DNA from: Flexivirga caeni
GTDB taxonomy: Bacteria > Actinomycetota > Actinomycetes > Actinomycetales > Dermatophilaceae
DNA length: 64,000 nucleotides
Reading direction: 5' to 3'
Assembly (NCBI RefSeq): GCF_003724155.1
Contig: NZ_RJJQ01000002.1
Coordinates: 1-64,000, forward strand
In this document: positions 35,243 to 44,279 of the stretch, one piece after another
Layout of the letters: each line of letters starts with the position of its first letter
Numbering within the stretch: position 1 is the first letter of the stretch
Notes under the pieces: model-generated
What the model was told of the DNA's origin: nothing
Databases searched by the model: none
What the model saw: only the letters and a program-made list of their open reading frames with translations
Program-made: the position numbers and the translations under genes

Positions 35243-35248
35243 TAGAGT
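35243..35248 (+). promoter_or_regulatory. -10 hexamer (TAGAGT) for leaderless coaE
   Basis: TAGAGT ends 6 nt before GTG 35255 and only 3 nt before GTG 35252. The 6-nt spacing found at other leaderless genes here supports 35255 as the start. Confidence 0.5.
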
Positions 35249-35254
35249 CGCGTG

Positions 35255-36478
35255 GTGCTCTATGTGGGACTCAGCGGCGGCATCGGCTCGGGCAAGTCGA
35301 CGGTGTCGGGGCACCTGACGCAACTCGGCGCGGTGGTGATCGACGCGGACCGGATTGCGCGCGAGGTGGTGGCGCCGGGCACCCCGGGACTCGCCGAGGT
35401 GGCCGCCCGTTTCGGATCCGAGGTGCTGCTGCCGGACGGTTCGCTCAACCGGCCGGCGCTCGGCGCGATCGTCTTCGCCGATGAGCCGGCGCGCCGCGAT
35501 CTGGAGGCCATCACGCATCCGCGCATCGCCGAACAGACCCGGCGGCAACGCGCCGAGGCGCCGCGCGACGCGATCGTCGTGCACGACATGCCGCTGCTGG
35601 TCGAGGGCGATCTCGCGCCGGATCACCACCTGGCCGTGATCGTCGACGTGGCGGCGGAGACCCGGACGCAGCGCATCGTGCGCGACCGCGGGATGACCCC
35701 GGATGCTGCCAGGGCGCGGATCGCCGCACAGGCCACCGACGAGCAGCGGTATGCCGTGGCCGACGCGCTGCTGGACAACAACGGCACGCGCGAGGAGTTG
35801 CTCGATCAGGTGGAAACGCTGTGGCGAGAACGCCTTTCGCCATACAACGACAACCTGCTCGCCGATCGCGGCGTACGGCGACCGTTGCCGACCCGGCTGG
35901 CCGAGCCCGATCCGTCCTGGCCCGGCTTCGCCAGGCGGTCGATCGACCGCCTGCGCCGCCAGCTCGCTGCTGGAGGCCTCGGCGACCACGTGAAAGGCAT
36001 CGACCACATCGGCTCCACGAGCGTGCCCGGCCTGGTGGCCAAGGAGGTGATCGATCTGCAAGTGCGGGTCGACGACCTGAAGCTGGCGTCCGGCGCGCCG
36101 TTCCGCACCGCGCTGCGCGCGGCGGGATTCGTCGAGGGCCGCCCGACGTCGGACACCGTCCACCCCTGGGAGCCCGACCCCGCGCGCTGGCAGAAGCTGT
36201 ATTTCAACGGTGCGGACCCGGCGGTCGTCCACCATCTGCATGTGCGCCCCGCGGATGGTCCAGGTGCTGCTGCGGCGTTGCTCTTCCGCGACTGGTTGCG
36301 CGCCAATCCGGCCGAGTGCGAGGCGTATGCCGCGGAGAAGCGCCGGATCGCGCGGCTCCATCCGGGTCGCACCGAGGCCGACCGGCGCGCGTACCCGGCG
36401 GCGAAAGAACCGTGGATCGCCGCGGCTCTGGAGCGAGCCCGAGCGTGGCACACAAACCCCAGAACAACGGCCAGATAA
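35255..36478 (+). CDS. coaE: dephospho-CoA kinase fused to a GrpB (UPF0157) domain
   Basis: 407 residues. The N-terminal kinase (about 1-195) begins MLYVGLSGGIGSGKSTVSGH with a P-loop (GGIGSGKS), then VIDADRIAREVVAPG and DMPLLVEG, and catalyses the last step of CoA synthesis. The C-terminal half (about 210-395; IDHIGSTSVPGLVAKEVIDLQV) is a GrpB/UPF0157 nucleotidyltransferase-like domain. The same fusion occurs in mycobacterial CoaE, so it is an actinobacterial feature and not an assembly fault. GTG 35255 is chosen over 35252 from the expected MLYVGL start and the -10 spacing. Confidence 0.93.
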   Translation: MLYVGLSGGIGSGKSTVSGHLTQLGAVVIDADRIAREVVAPGTPGLAEVAARFGSEVLLPDGSLNRPALGAIVFADEPARRDLEAITHPRIAEQTRRQRAEAPRDAIVVHDMPLLVEGDLAPDHHLAVIVDVAAETRTQRIVRDRGMTPDAARARIAAQATDEQRYAVADALLDNNGTREELLDQVETLWRERLSPYNDNLLADRGVRRPLPTRLAEPDPSWPGFARRSIDRLRRQLAAGGLGDHVKGIDHIGSTSVPGLVAKEVIDLQVRVDDLKLASGAPFRTALRAAGFVEGRPTSDTVHPWEPDPARWQKLYFNGADPAVVHHLHVRPADGPGAAAALLFRDWLRANPAECEAYAAEKRRIARLHPGRTEADRRAYPAAKEPWIAAALERARAWHTNPRTTAR

Positions 36479-36534
36479 CAGTTCGGCGGCGCAGACCCAA
36501 TGGTTACCCCCGTGTCAGCTCGCCGAGCACTAGT

Positions 36535-36556
36535 GTTCATGCCGTGTTATCCAACG
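36535..36556 (+). promoter_or_regulatory. possible PHO-box-like direct repeat before the ugp operon
   Basis: GTTCATGCCGT is followed directly by GTTATCCAACG, two 11-nt units resembling PhoP boxes of actinobacteria (GTTCA-type units repeated every 11 nt). It lies 14 bp upstream of the permease GTG. The second unit is a weak match, so this is only suggestive. Confidence 0.3.
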
Positions 36557-36569
36557 ACAGCCAAACTCT

Positions 36570-37535
36570 GTGCTCGTGACCGCGTCGCAACCAGCCCCCA
36601 CTCTCGCGGGGCGGCCCAGTCCGCCCGACCCGGTCGGAGAACCGCCGCGCCGCAGCGGCAAACCGTATGGCGAGTGGCTGATCGCCGCCATCCTGTTGCT
36701 GCCCAACCTGGTGCTGCTGGTGGTGTTCACCTACCGGCCGCTGCTGGACAACATCCGGCTGTCGTTCACCGACTGGAACATCTCCTCGCCCTACGCCGAC
36801 TACATCGGCTTCAAGAACTACGTCACCTGGTGGCACGACCCGAACTCCCATCAGGTGCTGAAGAACACGGTGATCTTCACCATCGCGACCGTGGCGCTCT
36901 CGATGGTGCTGGGGCTCGCGCTCGCGCTACTGCTTGATCAGAAGCTGCGCGGGCGAAACCTGGTGCGGTCGGTGATCTTCGCGCCGTTCGTGATTTCCGG
37001 AGCAGCTATCGGGATCGCCTTCCAGTTCGTGTTCGACCCCAACTTCGGCCTGGTGCATGACCTCGGCTATCGCATGGGCCTCACGGTGCCGAATTTCTAT
37101 CAGCGCCCGGGTTGGGCACTGTTCATGGTGACCGCCACCTACGTGTGGAAGAACCTCGGCTACACCTTCGTCATCTATCTCGCGGCGCTGCAAGGTCGCC
37201 GTGCGGACCTCGACGAGGCGGCCGAGATCGACGGCGCGTCGGCCTGGCGGCGTTTCTACAAGGTGCTGCTGCCCCAGCTGCGACCGACCACGTTCTTCCT
37301 GTCGATCACCGTGCTGCTGAACTCTGTGCAGGTCTTCGACATCATCAACGTGATGACACGCGGTGGGCCGCAGGGTTACAGCACGTCGACGATGGTCTAC
37401 CAGGTCTATCAGGAGACATTCGTCAACAGCAGGGCCGGATATGGCGCCACCATCGCGACCATCCTGTTCCTGATCCTCCTGGTGGTGACGGTCATTCAAG
37501 TGCGCGTGATGGACAGGGGGATGAAGAATGTCTGA
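36570..37535 (+). CDS. ugpA: ABC sugar/glycerol-3-phosphate transporter permease (UgpA-like)
   Basis: 321 residues with six membrane helices, the first at about 32-52 (WLIAAILLLPNLVLLVVFTY). The inner-membrane permease EAA loop is DEAAEIDGASAWRRFYKVLLPQLRPTTFF (about 212-240), which docks to the ATPase. First gene of a four-gene cassette ordered permease, permease, binding protein, ATPase, the order of mycobacterial ugpAEBC. GTG 36570 was used; GTG 36576 is also in frame. Its stop overlaps the next start by 8 bp. Confidence 0.75.
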   Translation: MLVTASQPAPTLAGRPSPPDPVGEPPRRSGKPYGEWLIAAILLLPNLVLLVVFTYRPLLDNIRLSFTDWNISSPYADYIGFKNYVTWWHDPNSHQVLKNTVIFTIATVALSMVLGLALALLLDQKLRGRNLVRSVIFAPFVISGAAIGIAFQFVFDPNFGLVHDLGYRMGLTVPNFYQRPGWALFMVTATYVWKNLGYTFVIYLAALQGRRADLDEAAEIDGASAWRRFYKVLLPQLRPTTFFLSITVLLNSVQVFDIINVMTRGGPQGYSTSTMVYQVYQETFVNSRAGYGATIATILFLILLVVTVIQVRVMDRGMKNV

Positions 37536-38424
37536 CACCAGCGCCGAGGTGGCCGTCGACGTCACCGGTGGCGGTGCCCACAACGCGGAGGCGATGTCCC
37601 ACTCGGGACCGGCGATGAAGATCGCCGGGTATGCCGCGATGGTTGTCGTCTTCCTGGTGGTGGCGCTTCCGCTCTACTGGATCCTGGTCACCTCCTTCAA
37701 GCAACAGCAGGACATCTACACCCAGCCGGCGGAGTGGTGGCCGAAGCATTTCACGACCACGCCCTACCATGCCGCGACGACGCAGATCGCCTTCTGGGAT
37801 TATGTTCGCAACTCGGTGATCATCACGGCTATCTTGTCGGTGACCAAGATCGTCCTCGGCGTGATCAGCGCCTACGCGCTGGCAATGCTGCGCTTTCCGG
37901 GACGGGGCCTGTTGTTCGTGGTGATCATCGCGGCGTTGATGGTGCCGAACCAGATCACCGTCATCTCCAATTACGCCCTGGTCAGCCAAATGGGGTGGCG
38001 CAACACTTATCAGGGGATCATCATTCCGTTGGCCGGAGTCGCCTTCGGCACCTTCCTGATGCGCAATCAGTTCCTGTCGTTGCCCGGAGAGATTATCGAA
38101 TCGGCGAGAATGGACGGCGCCGGGCCGCTCAAGATGCTGTGGCGGGTGGTGCTGCCTATGTCCTGGCCAACGCTGATCGCGTTCTCGATCATCACCGTCG
38201 TCAACGAGTGGAACGAATATCTGTGGCCGTTCCTGATGTCGGACGATCAGCGGACCGGCACGTTGCCGATCGGATTGACCTTCCTGCAGAACAACGACGG
38301 AACCTCGCAATGGGCGCCGATCATGGCGGGCACCGTGCTCGCGATGCTGCCCGTACTCATTCTCTTCCTGGCCTTGCAACGACACATGATCAAGGGCTTG
38401 ACCGCTGGCGCGGTCAAGGGCTGA
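37528..38424 (+). CDS. ugpE: ABC sugar/glycerol-3-phosphate transporter permease (UgpE-like)
   Basis: 298 residues, six membrane helices. The EAA loop is IIESARMDGAGPLKMLWRVVLPMSWPTLIA (about 190-219). It begins MSDTSAEVAVDVTGGG, with about 30 hydrophilic residues before the first helix. It forms the membrane channel with the permease encoded just upstream (8-bp overlap). The family ending in FLALQRHMIKGLTAGAVKG is typical of MalG/UgpE proteins. Substrate specificity comes from the binding protein, so the assignment is shared across the cassette. Confidence 0.75.
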   Translation: MSDTSAEVAVDVTGGGAHNAEAMSHSGPAMKIAGYAAMVVVFLVVALPLYWILVTSFKQQQDIYTQPAEWWPKHFTTTPYHAATTQIAFWDYVRNSVIITAILSVTKIVLGVISAYALAMLRFPGRGLLFVVIIAALMVPNQITVISNYALVSQMGWRNTYQGIIIPLAGVAFGTFLMRNQFLSLPGEIIESARMDGAGPLKMLWRVVLPMSWPTLIAFSIITVVNEWNEYLWPFLMSDDQRTGTLPIGLTFLQNNDGTSQWAPIMAGTVLAMLPVLILFLALQRHMIKGLTAGAVKG

Positions 38425-38451
38425 ACACCACCGGATAACAAGGAGTTCCAC

Positions 38452-39789
38452 ATGACAAACTTCACACGGCGCGGAGTGCTCACTGCGACGGGCGGTGCTG
38501 CCATCGCAGCGGGGCTCAGCGCGTGCGCCGGCACCGGCTCCAAGCCCAAGGGCGGCGGGACCGGCGGCAGCGGTGGTGGCGGCAACGGCGGTGGTAGCAG
38601 CAACACGATCAATTTCTGGAGCAATCACCCGGGGACTTCCCAGGCCACCGAGCAGAAGCTGATCGCCGCCTTCGAGAAGGCGAACCCGCACCTGAAGGTG
38701 ACGCTGACCAATGCCGGTAAGAACTATGAGGAGGTGGCGCAGAAATTCAATGCTGCCCTCGCAGGCGGTGGCCTGCCGGACGTGGTCGTCGCCTCGGACG
38801 TGACCTGGTTCAACTTCGCGCTCAACAATAGGTTCGTCGACATCGGCGCGCTCTTCGCCAAGGAAGGATTGTCCACCACCGACTATGTCGACGGCCTGTA
38901 TGCCGACTACAAGTACGACAACAAGCATTACGCCATCCCGTATGCGCGCTCGACCGTCGTCTTCTACTACAACAAGGACGTCTTCAAGAAGGCCGGCCTG
39001 CCGGACCGGTCGCCGACCTCGTGGGACGAGTTCACCGAGTGGGCGCCGAAGCTGAAGGCGGCCATCGGCCACGGGAAGACCGCGATGATCCTGGACGACG
39101 GCTCGAACTACTTGGACTGGACCTTCCAGGCGATCGTGTGGTCGTTCGGCGGCGCCTACTCCAAGGGCTGGACCCCGACGTTCACAGACCCCAAGACGAT
39201 CAAGGCAACCCAACTGCTGCAGTCCTGGGCGATGAACGGCTATATCAAGACCTCTGCCAACTCGGCGAGCGATTTCAGCGCCGGCCTCGGCGCCGTGCTC
39301 CTGGAGTCCACCGGAGACCTCGGCAGTTTCAAGAGCGTGCCGTTCGAGCTCGGTGTTGGATTCGTGCCCGCACCCGGCGGCGTGAAGTGCTGCCCGACCG
39401 GAGGCGCCGGCGTCGCCATACCGTCCGGGATCTCGGCCGATCGCCAGGCGAACGCCGCGAAGTTCGTGGAGTTCCTGACCAACGCGCAGAGCACGGACAC
39501 CTTCACCCAGGCGACCGGGTACATGCCGGTGCGCAAGTCGGCGCTGAAGCTTCCCGACGAGGTGGCCTACCTCAAGGCGCACCCGAACTTCAAGGTCGCG
39601 GTGGATCAGTTGCCGTACACCCGGCCGCAGGACTACGCCCGGGTGTTCGTGCCCGGCGGTGGTACGTCCATCGGGCAGGCGCTCGACAAGATCGTCTCGG
39701 GGTCCGACGTGACCTCGACGATGAAGGGTCTGGACGCGACGATCACCTCGGCGTACAACTCGCAGGTGAAGCCGAAGCTCAAGGCCTGA
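38452..39789 (+). CDS. ugpB: extracellular solute-binding lipoprotein (UgpB-like)
   Basis: 445 residues. The signal has a twin-arginine-like RRG (residues 6-8) and a lipobox GLSAC with Cys at about 25, followed by a Gly/Ser-rich linker of about 20 residues. The mature domain is a family 1 binding protein (NTINFWSNHPGTSQATEQKL; YAIPYARSTVVFYYNKDVFK). Late in the protein is QATGYMPVRKSAL, which resembles the conserved TGYLPxxKxA motif of UgpB. That, together with gene order, favours glycerol-3-phosphate or glycerophosphodiester uptake over a sugar. A sugar substrate is not excluded. A ribosome site (AAGGAG) precedes the ATG. Confidence 0.7.
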   Translation: MTNFTRRGVLTATGGAAIAAGLSACAGTGSKPKGGGTGGSGGGGNGGGSSNTINFWSNHPGTSQATEQKLIAAFEKANPHLKVTLTNAGKNYEEVAQKFNAALAGGGLPDVVVASDVTWFNFALNNRFVDIGALFAKEGLSTTDYVDGLYADYKYDNKHYAIPYARSTVVFYYNKDVFKKAGLPDRSPTSWDEFTEWAPKLKAAIGHGKTAMILDDGSNYLDWTFQAIVWSFGGAYSKGWTPTFTDPKTIKATQLLQSWAMNGYIKTSANSASDFSAGLGAVLLESTGDLGSFKSVPFELGVGFVPAPGGVKCCPTGGAGVAIPSGISADRQANAAKFVEFLTNAQSTDTFTQATGYMPVRKSALKLPDEVAYLKAHPNFKVAVDQLPYTRPQDYARVFVPGGGTSIGQALDKIVSGSDVTSTMKGLDATITSAYNSQVKPKLKA

Positions 39790-39792
39790 TCC

Positions 39793-40869
39793 GTGGCATC
39801 TGTTTACTTCGACGGGGCGACCCGGCTGCACAAGGGCAACACCAAGCCCTCGGTGGACAGCGTCACGCTGGACATCGAGGACGGCGAATTCCTCGTGCTG
39901 GTCGGGCCGTCCGGCTGCGGCAAGTCCACGACCCTGCGCATGCTCGCCGGTCTGGAGCCGGTCGACGCAGGCCGGATCCTGATCGACGGGCACGACCAGA
40001 AGGGCGTGCGGCCGCGCGACCGCGACGTCGCGATGGTGTTCCAGAGCTACGCGCTCTACCCGAACATGAGCGCCGAGGAGAACATGGCGTTCGCGCTGCG
40101 CAACGGCGGGATGAGCAAGGCCGAGGCGCGGCAGCGGGTGCACGAGGCGGCCGAGATCCTCGAGCTGTCGCCGCTGCTGGGCCGCAAGCCCGGGCAGATG
40201 TCGGGTGGCCAGCGGCAGCGGGTGGCTATGGGCCGCGCGATCGTGCGCAACCCCAAGGTCTTCTGCATGGACGAGCCGCTGTCCAACCTCGACGCGAAGC
40301 TGCGGGTCTCGACGCGTGCGCAGATCGCCGCGCTGCAGCGGCGGCTCGGGGTCACCACGGTCTACGTCACGCACGACCAGACCGAGGCGATGACGATGGG
40401 GCATCGAGTCGCCGTGCTCAAGGACGGTGTCCTGCAGCAGGTGGACACGCCGGAGGTGCTCTACGACCACCCGGTCAATACCTTCGTCGCCGGCTTCATC
40501 GGCTCTCCGGCGATCAACCTGATCGACGCGAAGGTGCACGACGGACGCGCCGAGTTCTTCGGTGCGACAACGCCGTTGGAGCGCGACCGGATTGGCGACG
40601 CCGCGAGCGTGACGATCGGCGTGCGCCCGGAGTCGTGGACGGTCGCCGACGCGCTGGACAAGAACGGCGTGGCGCTCAAGGTCGATCTGGTCGAGTCACT
40701 CGGCGCGGAGGTGTTCATCTACGGTTCGCCGGAGATGGACGAGGAGGCGAAGCGCATCACCGTACGCACGGACAAGAAGCACCGGCCGGCAGTCGGTGAC
40801 ATCGTGCGGGTGACGCCGGTAGCTGACGAGGTGCACGTCTTCGACGCGTCGTCCGGCGAACGGCTCTGA
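39793..40869 (+). CDS. ugpC: ABC transporter ATPase, UgpC/MsmK type
   Basis: 358 residues. Walker A is GPSGCGKSTT (about 38-47), Q-loop VFQSYALYPNMSAEENMAFA, signature MSGGQRQRVAMGRA (about 136-149) and Walker B KVFCMDEPLSNLDAKL. A C-terminal OB-like regulatory domain (about 240-358; VTIGVRPESWTV) is typical of MalK/UgpC/MsmK. GTG 39793 starts 3 bp after the binding-protein stop. In many actinobacteria one such ATPase serves several sugar transporters, so MsmK-like sharing is possible. Confidence 0.85.
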   Translation: MASVYFDGATRLHKGNTKPSVDSVTLDIEDGEFLVLVGPSGCGKSTTLRMLAGLEPVDAGRILIDGHDQKGVRPRDRDVAMVFQSYALYPNMSAEENMAFALRNGGMSKAEARQRVHEAAEILELSPLLGRKPGQMSGGQRQRVAMGRAIVRNPKVFCMDEPLSNLDAKLRVSTRAQIAALQRRLGVTTVYVTHDQTEAMTMGHRVAVLKDGVLQQVDTPEVLYDHPVNTFVAGFIGSPAINLIDAKVHDGRAEFFGATTPLERDRIGDAASVTIGVRPESWTVADALDKNGVALKVDLVESLGAEVFIYGSPEMDEEAKRITVRTDKKHRPAVGDIVRVTPVADEVHVFDASSGERL

Positions 40870-40920
40870 CCTGGCCACCTGAGGTTCATGTCGCTGGGCA
40901 GGCCTGCCACACCGCAATTT

Positions 40921-40955
40921 AATTGTGTGATTACAATAGTTGTGTGACAACAACT
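40921..40955 (+). promoter_or_regulatory. MarR-type operator: two adjacent inverted repeats over a leaderless promoter
   Basis: ATTGT-N6-ACAAT (40922-40937) and AGTTGT-N6-ACAACT (40938-40955) are perfect dyads side by side. TACAAT (40932-40937) is a good -10, 6 nt before GTG 40944. The second dyad covers the start codon. This fits autorepression by the MarR protein. Confidence 0.7.
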
Positions 40956-41378
40956 AAAACCACACCCGTTGCGGTCTGGCTCGGCCTGGCTGCGCTTGTC
41001 ATGGACAACAAGTGGCTGGTGCGCGACCTGTTGCAGGACCGGACAGGTGGCATGCCCTGGAACGGTTACCGGGTGCTGCGCCGGGTCGAACGTGGACCGA
41101 TGTCCCAGGGGGAGCTCGCCGAGCGGATGGACATCGACGCGCCGGCCGCGTCGGTGCTCGTCAGTGACCTCGTCGAGCGCGGGTATGTCGAGCGCGTCGC
41201 GGACGCACAGGACGGCCGCCGCAAGCTGGTGCACCTCACGACGGACGGGCAGGAACTGCTGGAATCCCTGCGGTCGGCTGCTGACGTCATACCGTCGCCG
41301 GTGTCGACCCTCACCGGGTCGGAGCGGCGCGAACTGACCCGGCTGATCGACAAGATGCGTGCGGCGGCGGAGAAGTGA
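40944..41378 (+). CDS. MarR-family transcriptional regulator
   Basis: 144 residues with a central winged helix-turn-helix (about 40-105): GPMSQGELAERMDIDAPAASVLVSDLVERGYVERVADAQDGRRKLVHLT. The D-x-R-wing signature DAQDGRRK is typical of MarR proteins, which are released from DNA by phenolic or other small ligands. GTG 40944 gives MTTTKTTPVAVWL; it is preferred over 40923 because of the TACAAT hexamer 6 nt upstream. The stop overlaps the start of the DHA2 exporter (GTGA), so it probably represses its own operon and the pump. Confidence 0.9.
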   Translation: MTTTKTTPVAVWLGLAALVMDNKWLVRDLLQDRTGGMPWNGYRVLRRVERGPMSQGELAERMDIDAPAASVLVSDLVERGYVERVADAQDGRRKLVHLTTDGQELLESLRSAADVIPSPVSTLTGSERRELTRLIDKMRAAAEK

Positions 41379-42808
41379 ACGCGGACGAGACGCCGCTGAG
41401 TCGCGGTCGCCGGCTGGCGGTGCTGGCGATCTGCTGTTCCAGTCTGTTCATCGTCGGCATCGACTCGACCGGGGTCAACCTGGCCATCCCGTCGATCGGG
41501 CGGGAGTTGCACGCGAGCGGCTCACAACTGCAGTGGGTCATCGACGCCTACACGCTGGTCCTGGCCAGCCTGCTGATGCTCTCCGGCTCCACCGCCGACC
41601 GGGTGGGGCGGCGGCGGGTCTTCCAGATCGGGCTGGTCGCCTTCGGCCTGGGTTCGATCTGCTGCTCGCTGGCGCCGGATCCAGGGCTGCTGATCGGTGC
41701 GCGGATGCTGCAGGCGATCGGTGGATCGATGCTGAATCCGGTCGCAATGTCCATCATTACCAACACTTTTCGCGACCCGCGCGAACGCGCGCAGGCGATC
41801 GGCATGTGGGGCGGCGTCATCGGGCTGTCGATGGCGCTCGGGCCGATCATCGGCGGGGCGCTGGTCGCCGGTTTCGGCTGGCGGGCCATCTTCTGGCTGA
41901 ACGTGCCGGTGGTGCTCGCTGCCGTCACACTCACGCACCTGTACGTGCCCGAGTCCCGTGCGGCGCACGTGCGGCGGCTGGACCCGGTGGCGCAGTGTCT
42001 GGTCGTGCTGCTGCTGACCGGGGTCACGTACGGCATCATCGAGGGCGGCTCGCGGGGCTGGACGTCGGTGGTGATCCTCGGCTGCTTCCTGGTGGCGCTG
42101 CTCTCTCTGGTGGCACTGGTGTGGTGGGAGCTGCGCAGGAAGGAGCCGTTGCTGGATCCGCGCTTCTTCCGCAGCATTCCGTTCAGCGGTGCGGTGGTTG
42201 CCGCGATCGTCGGTTTCTGCGCGATGGCCGGCTTCCTCTTCCTGAACACCCTGTATCTGCAGGACGTTCGAGGTATGTCGGCACTGCACGCCGGGCTGAT
42301 GACGCTGCCGATGGCGGTGTCCGTTGCGCTGTTCGCGCCGGTGTCCGGCCGGGTCGTGGGGGACCGGGGTGTCCGGCTGCCGCTGGTCGTCGCGGGCGTC
42401 GGCATCGGGCTGAGCGCGGTGCTGCTGATGCGGCTGGACGAGCACACCAGCCTGGTCTACCTGGGCTTCGCCTACCTGTGCTTCGGGATCGGCTTCGGGA
42501 TGCTGAACGCGCCGATCACCAACTCGGCGATGTCCGGTATGCCGCGGGAGCAGGCCGGGGTGGCGGCCGCCATCGCGTCCACGAGCCGCCAGGTCGGTGG
42601 ATCCCTCGGGGTTGCAGTGCTCCCGGCGATTGCGTTCGGGCAACTGCACACCAGCATGGCGCACGGTCTGGCGCAGGCCACGCACCCTGCCTGGCTGGTG
42701 ATGCTCGGCTGTGGAATCGTGTTGCTGGTGCTTGCTTTCGGGCTCACCGGCGGTCTGGCGCTGCGCTCGAGCGAGCGCGTGGCGGCGGAGCTGGGTTCCT
42801 CCCTCTGA
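41375..42808 (+). CDS. MFS drug exporter, DHA2 (EmrB/QacA) family, 14 helices
   Basis: 477 residues. The first helix is LAVLAICCSSLFIVGIDSTGVNLAIPSI with the family's acidic residue in FIVGIDSTGVN, followed by LQWVIDAYTLVLASLLMLSGSTADRVGRRR (motif A, about 58-80). Motif C-type sequence SMALGPIIGGALV (about 145-157) marks a drug:proton antiporter. About 14 helices are visible. GTG 41375 overlaps the marR stop. The MarR-DHA2 pair is a common drug- or toxin-inducible efflux unit; the ligand is unknown. Confidence 0.88.
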   Translation: MNADETPLSRGRRLAVLAICCSSLFIVGIDSTGVNLAIPSIGRELHASGSQLQWVIDAYTLVLASLLMLSGSTADRVGRRRVFQIGLVAFGLGSICCSLAPDPGLLIGARMLQAIGGSMLNPVAMSIITNTFRDPRERAQAIGMWGGVIGLSMALGPIIGGALVAGFGWRAIFWLNVPVVLAAVTLTHLYVPESRAAHVRRLDPVAQCLVVLLLTGVTYGIIEGGSRGWTSVVILGCFLVALLSLVALVWWELRRKEPLLDPRFFRSIPFSGAVVAAIVGFCAMAGFLFLNTLYLQDVRGMSALHAGLMTLPMAVSVALFAPVSGRVVGDRGVRLPLVVAGVGIGLSAVLLMRLDEHTSLVYLGFAYLCFGIGFGMLNAPITNSAMSGMPREQAGVAAAIASTSRQVGGSLGVAVLPAIAFGQLHTSMAHGLAQATHPAWLVMLGCGIVLLVLAFGLTGGLALRSSERVAAELGSSL

Positions 42809-42819
42809 TTGAGCAGGCC

Positions 42820-44172
42820 TCATCGCGCACGAGTGGGTCGTCGACGGCCCACCCTGCCCAGGGCCATCCGTCGCTGCGTCGGGTCCTGCGGGTGCCGCAT
42901 CCGGTAGATCGCCGTTGCGCCGATCGCGGTGATCAAGAAGCAGATCAGCTCCCACGGCGCGGGGCGGGCCAGTTCCCAGGTGAAGAACACTGCGAAGAAT
43001 GGCGCCTCCTGCGTGGTTGCCAGGCAGCCCGCCGCGGCGACCAGTGCGAAGCTCGGGACGTCGGCCGGGACGCCGAAATGCCGAAGTACGACCGCGACCG
43101 ACGCGCCGAATGCGGCGCCGGTGGCCATGGACGGTGTCAGCAGCCCGCCCGTCGCGCCGGTGCGCAAGAACATGGCGGTCACCAGCGGCTTCAGCGCGAC
43201 GAGTGCGACAAGGAGGAGGAGCGACCGATCGCCGTCGGCGATCGCGTCGATGACCGCCTTGCCGTTGCCGAACAGTTCGGGTGCCCACCAGCCGATCAGC
43301 CCCAGAATCGCGCTCGCCGACCCGATCGAAACCACCAGCCGGACGGTGGGTCCGGTGTGCCGGTCCTGCGCCGCGCTGGTGATCCGGGAGAAAACCCGCC
43401 CGAGCAGCAGACACGGGACGATGGCCACGATGCTCCACAGCGCCACGGGAACCCAGTCGGTGGTCCCGCCGGGCAGGTGATAGGTCGGGGCAGTGCCGTG
43501 CACGAACCACAGCACGCTGGTGCCGAGGAACGACACGCTCAGCGAGATGGCGGCGGCGCTGAGCCGGCGAGTGCGCAGGATGACCTCCACCGCGAACAGG
43601 GCACCGGCGATCGGGGTGTTGTAGACCGCGGACAGCCCTGCACCCGCGGCGCCGGCGATCAGCGCCTGCCGCGCGGGGTCAGCAAGCCGGAGCCGCTGCG
43701 TTGCGGCCGAAGCAAGGACGGCGGCAGTCTGGCGTGGTGCGCCTTCGCGCCCTATCGAGGCGCCGGATCCCACGACGAGAACCTGCAAGAAGGCGTCGAC
43801 GACGACGGTCCCCAGGTGACGTGTCGCTGCCGGGTCGCGCACGATGTCGTTCAACGACGGGACGTGGCGGTGGCGCCGCACCAGCCACCAGCCGGCGCCG
43901 GAGAGCAGCCCGCCGACCGCCGGGCCGACGACCCGCCGCCAGTCCGGCGCAGTCTCGACTCCGGTGAGGAACCCGCCGCCGGAGTAGCCGAACGTCAGGT
44001 GCTCGACCGCGCGCAGCACGAACGTGAGTGTGACGCCGGCGATGCCGGACAGCAACCCGGCGGCCACGATGGCGAGCCCGAGGGTCGCGATCCGGTGCAC
44101 GGCGTTGGGCGCCCCGACCGCACCAGGCGCCGGCTTCTCCCGGGCGGCCGACTCGGTGAAATGTCGGGACAT
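42820..44172 (-). CDS. clcA: CLC-family chloride channel or proton/chloride antiporter
   Basis: 450 residues with CLC-type membrane helices. The ion-selectivity motifs are visible: GSGASIGREGAPRQTA (about 127-142, with the gating Glu of GREGP), the second Glu in NTPIAGALFAVEVILR, and GATGGLLTPSMATGAAFG (the GxFxP-like loop). Because both the external gating Glu and a candidate internal proton Glu are present, antiport is likely. It is convergent with the DHA2 pump by 11 bp and divergent from the GntR gene. It may help pH or anion homeostasis. Confidence 0.87.
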   Translation of the reverse strand: MSRHFTESAAREKPAPGAVGAPNAVHRIATLGLAIVAAGLLSGIAGVTLTFVLRAVEHLTFGYSGGGFLTGVETAPDWRRVVGPAVGGLLSGAGWWLVRRHRHVPSLNDIVRDPAATRHLGTVVVDAFLQVLVVGSGASIGREGAPRQTAAVLASAATQRLRLADPARQALIAGAAGAGLSAVYNTPIAGALFAVEVILRTRRLSAAAISLSVSFLGTSVLWFVHGTAPTYHLPGGTTDWVPVALWSIVAIVPCLLLGRVFSRITSAAQDRHTGPTVRLVVSIGSASAILGLIGWWAPELFGNGKAVIDAIADGDRSLLLLVALVALKPLVTAMFLRTGATGGLLTPSMATGAAFGASVAVVLRHFGVPADVPSFALVAAAGCLATTQEAPFFAVFFTWELARPAPWELICFLITAIGATAIYRMRHPQDPTQRRMALGRVGRRRPTRAR

Positions 44173-44279
44173 CTACTGCCCCTTCTACTGGATCGGTGAT
44201 CGGGCAATCTTCCCAGTGTGTTCCGTAAGCAGGTTGGGAAATATGCGTCGCGAGCTGGTGGGCGGCGCCCGCCATACTC

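Noticed and set aside
37492-40539. 1015-codon open frame on the minus strand
   Set aside because: Antisense to the ugp-like genes; composition and lack of motifs mark it as a shadow frame.
41359-44199. 946-codon plus-strand frame across the DHA2 and clcA genes
   Set aside because: It runs in a wrong frame through the exporter and antisense to clcA, and has no recognisable domain.
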